Position numbers and translations under genes: made by a program. Shown here piece after piece: positions 6,028 to 10,966 of a stretch of 10,966 bases of DNA (position 1 is its first letter; each line of letters starts with the position of its first letter). The stretch is from NCBI GenBank assembly GCA_030682755.1, contig JAUXNR010000664.1, positions 1 through 10,966 on the forward strand. The letters run 5' to 3'. Origin of the DNA: Flavobacterium sp. (GTDB lineage Bacteria; Bacteroidota; Bacteroidia; Flavobacteriales; Flavobacteriaceae). A model generated the notes under the pieces. It did not search any database and was not told the DNA's origin. It saw only the letters and a program-made list of their open reading frames with translations.

Positions 6028-8136
6028 ATGGCAATTTTAGGAAAAATTAGACAACGTTCATTTATTCTAATTGTAATCATAGCATTAGCATTATTTTCAT
6101 TTGTTTTGGCAGATGTAATTCAAAGTGGTGGCTTTAGTCAAACTTCCACAAATGTTGGTACGATTAACGGAACAGATGTTTCTTATGAAGAGTTTAATTT
6201 TAAAGTTAACAATGTAGAGAAATCAGGTGCTCAACAAGGAGTTACAACTATTCAAGCAATGAATCAGGTGTGGAACCAAGAGGTGAATTTGGTATTGTTA
6301 AATGATGAATTATCAAAATTAGGAATCAGAATTTCTGAATCACATTTAGTTGAAGCTTTAAAAGCAGATCAAAATATTGGAAGAAGTCCAATGTTTGCTA
6401 ATGAAATGGGTCAGTTTGATATCAACAAATACAGAGAATACTTTAAATCAAGTTCAAACCAACAAGAGAAGGATGAGTTGGAGCGAATTGAAAGAAATGC
6501 AAATATTTCTGCAAAGTATCAAATTTATTCTACGTTATTAAAGTCAGGTTTCTATACAACCGTAAACGATGCTAAATTCAAATATGATTTAGAAAATGAC
6601 AAAGTATCTTTTGATTATGTTGTTGTACCTTTTTCATCTGTAAATGATAGTGAAGTTACTGTTTCTGATAAAGAAATTATGGATTTCATGAAAAAGAATG
6701 AAAAGAAATACAAAGCAGAAGAAACAAGAGAGATTGAATTTATAACCATCAATGATGATGCTACAGATGGTGATAAAAATGATATCAAAGCTCGTTTAGA
6801 AGGGTTGCTTGACTCAAGAGTTGTGTATAACAATGAGACCAATAAAAACGATACGTTACCTGGATTTAGAGCTACAAAAAACATTGTTGATTTTGTAAAC
6901 GCTAACTCTGATTTTCCTTATGATTCAACTTTCGTGTCTAAATCAGATTTGCCGGCAGAATTTGCTGAACAAATTTACAATTTAGCTGAAGGAGAAATAT
7001 TCGGGCCTTATGAATATGGAAACTATTATGCTTTGAGTCGTTCAATGGGTAAAAAATCTGGAGCAAAAGCTCGTGCAAGTCATATTTTGATTAGTTATGA
7101 AGGAACTCCGGTTCAAACAAAAGAAATCAGAAACAAAGAACAAGCAAAAGCAAAAGCAGAAGAACTATTAGCGAAAGTTACGGCTAACCCAAGTGAATTT
7201 GCTATGGTTGCCATGACAGAGTCTGAAGATACACAATCAGGTCAAAGAGGTGGTGATTTAGATTTTTTCAATCCGGGTCAAATGGTTAAACCTTTCAATG
7301 ATTATGTTTTCAATAATCCTATCGGAAAAATTGGATTGGTTGAATCAGAATTCGGTTTCCACATCATTAATATTACTGACAGACAAGATGCAATTCAATT
7401 GGCTACAATAGCTCAAAAAATTGAAGCTTCAGATAAAACTACTGACGAAGCATATACCAAAGCTTTGAAGTTTGAACAATTGGCAAATGATAAACCTTTT
7501 GCTGATGCTGCAAATGAATTTAAATTAACTGTTTCTCCAGCTGTTAAAGCAAAAGCTCTTGATGAGGCAATGGGAGAATTAGGAAATCAAAGACAAATTG
7601 TGCGTTGGGCTTTTGAAAAAGGTACAGATTTGAATGATGTAAAACGTTTTGAGATTCCAAAAGTGGGTCACGTAATTGCTAAATTGAAAAAAATCAACAA
7701 AGAAGGATTATTAGCAATTGAAGACGCAAGAATTCAAGTTGAACCAATTATCAAAAACAATAAAAAGGCGGAGTTGATTAAAGCAAAAATGACGGGAACT
7801 ACGCTAGACGCTATTGCTAAAGCTGGTGCTGTAACGGTTCAAAAAGCTGAAAATGTAAGTTTAGACAATCCTGTAATTCCTAATTCAGGTTTTGAACCAG
7901 CTGTTGTAGGTGTTGCTTTCAGTTCAGATGCTTCTAAAGTTTCTGAATTAGTACAAGGTAATACAGGAGTTTATGCTGTTAAAACAATCCAAGTTTCAAA
8001 AGGATTGCCAACACAAGATTATACAGCACAGCTTACAACTTTGAAATCTCAAAATGGAACAGCTTTAAATAGAGTTTTCCCGGCTTTGAAAGAAAAAGCA
8101 AAAATTAAAGACAATAGAACTAAGTTTAATTACTAA
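6028..8136 (+). CDS. Membrane-anchored parvulin peptidyl-prolyl isomerase (PpiD/SurA type)
   Basis: The protein has 702 aa. Residues 11-30 (SFILIVIIALALFSFVLADV) form a single N-terminal membrane anchor after a basic start, leaving the bulk in the periplasm, as in PpiD. A SurA_N-like helical chaperone region follows, with TINGTDVSYEEFN near 45-57. A parvulin (PpiC-type) domain covers about residues 346-451, marked by ASHILISYEG, RGGDLDFF (407-414) and FGFHIINITDR. The long C-terminal part resembles the second chaperone segment of such proteins. It probably helps fold exported and outer-membrane proteins, which fits a neighbourhood of barrel and LPS-export genes. It has a separate upstream region with a possible promoter at 5992-5999, and a strong terminator follows at 8161-8187. 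The start ATGGCAATTTTAGG is well placed before the anchor. Symbol ppiD is plausible but not proven. Confidence 0.92.
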   Translation: MAILGKIRQRSFILIVIIALALFSFVLADVIQSGGFSQTSTNVGTINGTDVSYEEFNFKVNNVEKSGAQQGVTTIQAMNQVWNQEVNLVLLNDELSKLGIRISESHLVEALKADQNIGRSPMFANEMGQFDINKYREYFKSSSNQQEKDELERIERNANISAKYQIYSTLLKSGFYTTVNDAKFKYDLENDKVSFDYVVVPFSSVNDSEVTVSDKEIMDFMKKNEKKYKAEETREIEFITINDDATDGDKNDIKARLEGLLDSRVVYNNETNKNDTLPGFRATKNIVDFVNANSDFPYDSTFVSKSDLPAEFAEQIYNLAEGEIFGPYEYGNYYALSRSMGKKSGAKARASHILISYEGTPVQTKEIRNKEQAKAKAEELLAKVTANPSEFAMVAMTESEDTQSGQRGGDLDFFNPGQMVKPFNDYVFNNPIGKIGLVESEFGFHIINITDRQDAIQLATIAQKIEASDKTTDEAYTKALKFEQLANDKPFADAANEFKLTVSPAVKAKALDEAMGELGNQRQIVRWAFEKGTDLNDVKRFEIPKVGHVIAKLKKINKEGLLAIEDARIQVEPIIKNNKKAELIKAKMTGTTLDAIAKAGAVTVQKAENVSLDNPVIPNSGFEPAVVGVAFSSDASKVSELVQGNTGVYAVKTIQVSKGLPTQDYTAQLTTLKSQNGTALNRVFPALKEKAKIKDNRTKFNY

Positions 8137-8160
8137 GTAGAAAATTAATACAGATACAAG

Positions 8161-8187
8161 AAACCACGCCATGAGCGTGGTTTTTTT
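8161..8187. terminator. Intrinsic terminator between convergent genes
   Basis: AAACCACGC (8161-8169) pairs perfectly with GCGTGGTTT (8175-8183) around the loop CATGA, followed by T7 (8181-8187). It lies 24 bp after the PPIase stop and touches the stop codon of the opposite-strand kinase (8188-8186). It should terminate plus-strand transcription efficiently. On the minus strand the trailing sequence is only TTTCTTG, so termination in that direction is probably weaker. Confidence 0.9.
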
Positions 8188-9094
8188 ATAGAATCATGTC
8201 AGAAAAAGACAAAAGTGTTGCATATCCTTTTTCTTCAAAATATTTTTTCGGATTTTCTTTTGAGACAACTAAAACAAAATCACCTCCCCAAGCTCCAAGA
8301 CTTTTTATAACACCTTTAAAATCCGGAAATAACGCTTCTTTAACAGTATGCATTTCTAGGATGTTACTCATCAAAGATTCGTGTTTTTCTAAAGCCGAAG
8401 CAAATGTTTTTATAGAATCAGTATTTAAAACTTCTGCCGTAATTTGATTTATTTCAATAATTGCTCTGTCTTTTTCTTTTTGCTTTCCTAAATAGGTGTT
8501 AATAGCCGCTTTGCTGCTTTGCTTTTGATTCAAATACAAAAAGTAGAGGTTATCGTGAAATGCAGGAAAAAAGTCGACTGCGGTGAAATAGGGACGTTCA
8601 TCGCGTAATTCGTAAAGTATTGCAGTGTCGTTTTGAGCACAAGCAATATCATAACCACTTCCGCCAAAACTGTTTTTTAATAATTGAAAAGGATCAATTT
8701 CAAGCCATTTTGCAATATTGGCAAGTAATGTTGAAGACGTGCCAAGTCCCCAGTTTTTTGGAAACGTTAAATGTGTTTCAATGGTATATCCTTTTGAATC
8801 AGATAAAAATTCCGGATTTAGTTTATGAGCTTCTGATAAAATTTCAAACAAAGTTTTTTTAATACCTTTTTCTAAAGTTTGAAACGATTTAATTTCTTCA
8901 AATGTAAAAGTTGATTCAAACCAAACAGTTCCATCAGAATCATAACTGGTCCATGAAACTGTTGAGGCTTCTCCATCTGAAATTACCAGATTTTGACCAA
9001 ACTTTGTGGGTAAGGCCAATGCTTTTGCTCCATCCAAAACCAAGTATTCTCCGGTTAAGAGTAGTTTTCCGTTGCTGTAAAAGGTTTGTTTCAA
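8186..9094 (-). CDS. GYDIA-family GHMP kinase, probable mevalonate-pathway kinase
   Basis: The protein has 302 aa. It carries the three GHMP superfamily motifs: GKLLLTGEYLVLDGAKALA (9-27), the ATP-binding glycine loop PKNWGLGTSSTLLA (112-125), and the C-terminal GAWGGDFVLVV (267-277). The signature GGSGYDIA (144-151) gives the family its name. GHMP kinases phosphorylate small metabolites such as mevalonate, phosphomevalonate, homoserine or galactose; the exact substrate is not settled by the sequence. Its position in one block with HMG-CoA reductase suggests a mevalonate-pathway step. The start is a TTG at 9094. An in-frame TAA, the stop of the upstream gene, lies just two codons before it, and no ATG precedes the essential N-terminal motif. 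Initiation may depend on coupling to the upstream gene. Confidence 0.88.
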   Translation of the reverse strand: MKQTFYSNGKLLLTGEYLVLDGAKALALPTKFGQNLVISDGEASTVSWTSYDSDGTVWFESTFTFEEIKSFQTLEKGIKKTLFEILSEAHKLNPEFLSDSKGYTIETHLTFPKNWGLGTSSTLLANIAKWLEIDPFQLLKNSFGGSGYDIACAQNDTAILYELRDERPYFTAVDFFPAFHDNLYFLYLNQKQSSKAAINTYLGKQKEKDRAIIEINQITAEVLNTDSIKTFASALEKHESLMSNILEMHTVKEALFPDFKGVIKSLGAWGGDFVLVVSKENPKKYFEEKGYATLLSFSDMIL

Positions 9095-9100
9095 GGTGAT

Positions 9101-9505
9101 TTATTTGCCGTGTGTGAGTTTTATAATTTCAGAATTGCGATCATCAAGAATTATTAAAAATGTTCCTCCTTTATAACCTTTTGGAAGAGTTCCAGAGATT
9201 ATCCAATAATTATTTATATGATGAATTTCATACGGTTTTTGTTCTAAGATAGAAGTTTTATCATAAATATTAAACAAAATACTCTCTGCTATAGTGATTG
9301 CAGATAGGGTGTCTTTAATAATTATAGACTTTTGATCAATTACATTGTGTCTAGATTTTTTTGACAAAGCAAGTTCAAGCTCTTTTTCAGCAATTACCCT
9401 GCCTTCTTTGTTCTGCTCAATTGAGTTTTGTGAAAATGAAATTTGACAAAAAACAATAAAAAATAAAACCATTATAACAGATTTTAAACTGAAATTTTCT
9501 TTCAT
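9101..9505 (-). CDS. Secreted NTF2-fold immunity-like protein (YbbC/YhhH type)
   Basis: The protein has 134 aa. It has a Sec signal peptide (residues 1-25, cleavage before Q26), so the mature form of about 109 aa should be periplasmic. The C-terminal half matches my recollection of the YbbC/YhhH or Imm-NTF2-2 pattern: an A-x-x-I-A-E-x-I-L-x-x-I-Y helix (70-81), KPYEIHHINNYWIISGTLP (90-108), then KGGTFLIILDDRNSEIIKL and the terminal THGK (131-134). Some members neutralise toxins of polymorphic or Rhs systems; others are orphans of unknown role. No toxin gene is in the window. It lies between HMG-CoA reductase (55 bp before) and the kinase (6 bp after), all on one strand. Two 11-bp repeats precede its start. 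The family call comes from motif memory; no search was run. Confidence 0.72.
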   Translation of the reverse strand: MKENFSLKSVIMVLFFIVFCQISFSQNSIEQNKEGRVIAEKELELALSKKSRHNVIDQKSIIIKDTLSAITIAESILFNIYDKTSILEQKPYEIHHINNYWIISGTLPKGYKGGTFLIILDDRNSEIIKLTHGK

Positions 9506-9516
9506 AACTATTTTTT

Positions 9517-9540
9517 TAACTAAATTTACTAACTAAATTT
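9517..9540. repeat. Short direct repeat upstream of the immunity-like gene
   Basis: The 11-mer TAACTAAATTT occurs at 9517-9527 and again at 9530-9540, a 13-bp period. It starts 12 bp upstream of the ATG at 9505, in the 55-bp gap after the reductase stop. On the minus strand the pair reads AAATTTAGTTA twice. It could be an operator-like element, or simply a slippage product of AT-rich DNA. A TAAATTTA within it is one base off the -7 consensus, but the nearest TTG is 26 bp away. Confidence 0.6.
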
Positions 9541-9560
9541 CATGTAATTTTTTTCAATTC

Positions 9561-10877
9561 TTACTTTCTAATTTCTTCCAAAAATCCCGCCACAGAAGCA
9601 TGTGAAATTGTATTATCTTTAAAATACGCCGCTACTTTTATTCGCTCTTCTGCCGTAGCGTGATACTGATTTAAAATATTGTTGATGTGCATTTTCATAT
9701 GACCTTCTTGGATTCCTTTTGTCGTCAATGATCGCAATGCAGCAAAATTTTGAGCCAATCCAACTGCCGCAACAATTTGCATCAATTCTCTGGCTGATGG
9801 TTTTTCTAAAATTTCTAAATTCAATTTTACCATAGGATGCAACGACGTTAATCCGCCCACGGTTCCTAACGCTAACGGAATTTCTAACCAAAATTTAAAT
9901 ATGCCGTTTTCAATTGTTGCGTGCGATAAACTGCGGTATTTTCCATCGCGAGAAGCATAAGCATGTGCTCCGGCTTCTACGGCTCTAAAATCGTTTCCGG
10001 TGGCCAGAACCACTGCATCAATCCCATTCATGATGCCTTTGTTGTGCGTTACAGCTCGATAAGGTTCAATTTGTGCAATTTGAACGGCTCGGACAAACTT
10101 CTCAGCAAATTCTTTTGGGTTTTCGATTTGTTTTTCGGCTAATTCTTCAATTGAACAGGAAACTTCTGCTCGAACAATGCAATTTGTCACATAATTAGAC
10201 AAAATACTCATCACTACTTCAATGTTTTTTTCTTCTTCCGAAAAAGATTCAAAAGACTGAGCCTCTTGTTTCAAGGTTTTAGCAAATTGTTCCAAACACG
10301 AATTGATGAAATTCGCACCCATGCTGTCTTTGGTTTCAAAAGTAGCATGCAATTGGTAGTAATTTTCAAGTTCTGCGGTTTTATCATTTAAGATAATATC
10401 CAAAATTCCACCGCCACGTTTTTGCATATTTTTGGTAATGCTTTCGGTTTCAGCATAGAATTTTGGTTTCGTTTGATTAAAAAAAGCAACCAATTTCGAT
10501 TTTTCACCTTTATACATAAAATGAACTTGTCCGATTTTTTCGGTGTTCAATACAGTTGTTTTAAATCCACCACGTTTCGACCAAAATTTAGCCGATTTGG
10601 CTGCAGCCGCCACCACCGAACTTTCTTCAATCACCATCGGAACCGTATAATTTTTCCCGTTAAGGTTAAAATTGGGAGCAATTCCAAGGGGTAAATAAAA
10701 ATTAGAAATGGTGTTTTCAATGAATTCGTCGTGCAATTGCTGTAACTTGTCATCGCTATTCCAATATTTTTTCAATAAAGCGGTTGCTTCTTCAGGTTGC
10801 AAAAAATACTGATTTGCAATCCATTCAATTTTTTCAACTTTGGATAATTTGGAAAATCCGGAAACTTCGTGGTTCAT
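9561..10877 (-). CDS. Class II hydroxymethylglutaryl-CoA reductase
   Basis: The protein has 438 aa, the usual class II length. The enzyme interconverts HMG-CoA and mevalonate with NAD(P)H. The class II catalytic set is visible: Glu in VIEESSVVAAAA (84 or 85), Lys280 in THNKGIMNGIDAV, Asp296 in ATGNDFRAVEAGAHAY, and His393 in EGHMKMH. DSMGANF (184-190) and LGTVGGLTSLHP (337-348) are further family blocks. Class II enzymes are often labelled degradative. In flavobacteria, which commonly use the mevalonate route for isoprenoids, it more likely serves biosynthesis, and the GHMP kinase downstream fits this. It is the first gene of the minus-strand block, with a -7 box 21 bp upstream of its ATG. 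All key residues are intact. The symbol mvaA is used for such enzymes, but I leave it blank. Confidence 0.95.
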   Translation of the reverse strand: MNHEVSGFSKLSKVEKIEWIANQYFLQPEEATALLKKYWNSDDKLQQLHDEFIENTISNFYLPLGIAPNFNLNGKNYTVPMVIEESSVVAAAAKSAKFWSKRGGFKTTVLNTEKIGQVHFMYKGEKSKLVAFFNQTKPKFYAETESITKNMQKRGGGILDIILNDKTAELENYYQLHATFETKDSMGANFINSCLEQFAKTLKQEAQSFESFSEEEKNIEVVMSILSNYVTNCIVRAEVSCSIEELAEKQIENPKEFAEKFVRAVQIAQIEPYRAVTHNKGIMNGIDAVVLATGNDFRAVEAGAHAYASRDGKYRSLSHATIENGIFKFWLEIPLALGTVGGLTSLHPMVKLNLEILEKPSARELMQIVAAVGLAQNFAALRSLTTKGIQEGHMKMHINNILNQYHATAEERIKVAAYFKDNTISHASVAGFLEEIRK

Positions 10878-10897
10878 TTTTGTTGCTTATTGTGGTG

Positions 10898-10923
10898 CAA
10901 AGATAATGAAGAAAAATCATCAA
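10898..10923 (-). promoter_or_regulatory. Probable promoter of the HMG-CoA reductase block
   Basis: On the minus strand TATCTTTG (10905-10898) matches the -7 consensus TAnnTTTG exactly, and the ATG at 10877 follows after a short leader. The nearest TTG (10923-10921) is 15 bp upstream, slightly closer than the usual 17-23 bp. The sequence continues as TTTGCACC, identical over eight bases to the tRNA-Phe promoter. Confidence 0.65.
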
Positions 10924-10966
10924 GAGAATATTATAAAAAGGAGGTTAAATTTTTATCTATATTTTG

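Noticed and set aside
5801..6034. Minus-strand open frame covering the gap between the CBS protein and the PPIase
   Set aside because: AT-rich hydrophobic translation without a domain; overlaps both neighbouring genes and the likely PPIase promoter.
8620..8862. Antisense open frame inside the GHMP kinase gene
   Set aside because: Lies opposite a well-supported kinase, has no family motif, and reads like a shadow of the coding strand.
10422..10694. Antisense open frame inside the HMG-CoA reductase gene
   Set aside because: Composition is typical of a shadow frame (rich in F, R, S, H) and the opposite strand encodes intact catalytic motifs.
10938..10944. Perfect Shine-Dalgarno-like AAGGAGG on the plus strand near the right edge
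   Set aside because: No start codon follows before the window ends at 10966, and genes in this phylum generally do not use such sites; likely chance.
10959..10966. Possible plus-strand -7 box at the right edge (ATATTTTG)
   Set aside because: The first two bases are AT, not TA, and the downstream sequence lies outside the window.

Overview
The window looks like a chromosomal segment of a Flavobacteriaceae bacterium, probably Flavobacterium or a close relative. It is AT-rich. Its start codons lack Shine-Dalgarno sequences, and two promoters match the Bacteroidetes -7 consensus TAnnTTTG. Several gene families here (lipoprotein LptC, GYDIA-type GHMP kinase, class II HMG-CoA reductase) are typical of that group. 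This assignment rests on recognition of families, not on any search.

Left edge (1-460): a decayed IS3-type transposase tail, then a hairpin terminator. A tRNA-Phe(GAA) gene follows on the minus strand, with its own promoter. The tRNA 3' end faces the transposase scar.

Plus-strand block (460-8136): a tightly packed series of core and envelope genes. They are type III pantothenate kinase (coaX), an outer-membrane beta-barrel protein, a periplasmic TPR protein, the LPS-export lipoprotein LptC, a two-helix membrane protein, a CNNM/CorC-type CBS transporter-like protein, and, after a 157-bp gap, a membrane-anchored parvulin PPIase (SurA/PpiD type). The first six genes overlap by 8 bp or are separated by at most 29 bp, so they are probably co-transcribed. 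CoaX makes the first intermediate of coenzyme A; most of the others act in building or maintaining the envelope. A strong terminator-like hairpin lies inside the first codons of lptC and may split this block.

Convergent junction (8137-8188): a compact intrinsic terminator separates the plus block from the minus block.

Minus-strand block (8186-10877): HMG-CoA reductase (first), a small secreted protein resembling NTF2-fold immunity proteins (middle), and a GYDIA-family GHMP kinase with a TTG start (last). The two enzymes point to mevalonate/isoprenoid metabolism. The middle gene looks unrelated and may be inserted. A -7 promoter element lies just upstream of the reductase gene.

I see no CRISPR array, phage genes or complete mobile element, and no clearly new multi-gene system. 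The points most worth checking are the hairpin within lptC, the orphan immunity-like gene between two mevalonate genes, the uncharacterised barrel-TPR-LptC cluster, and a U-U mismatch in the tRNA-Phe T stem.
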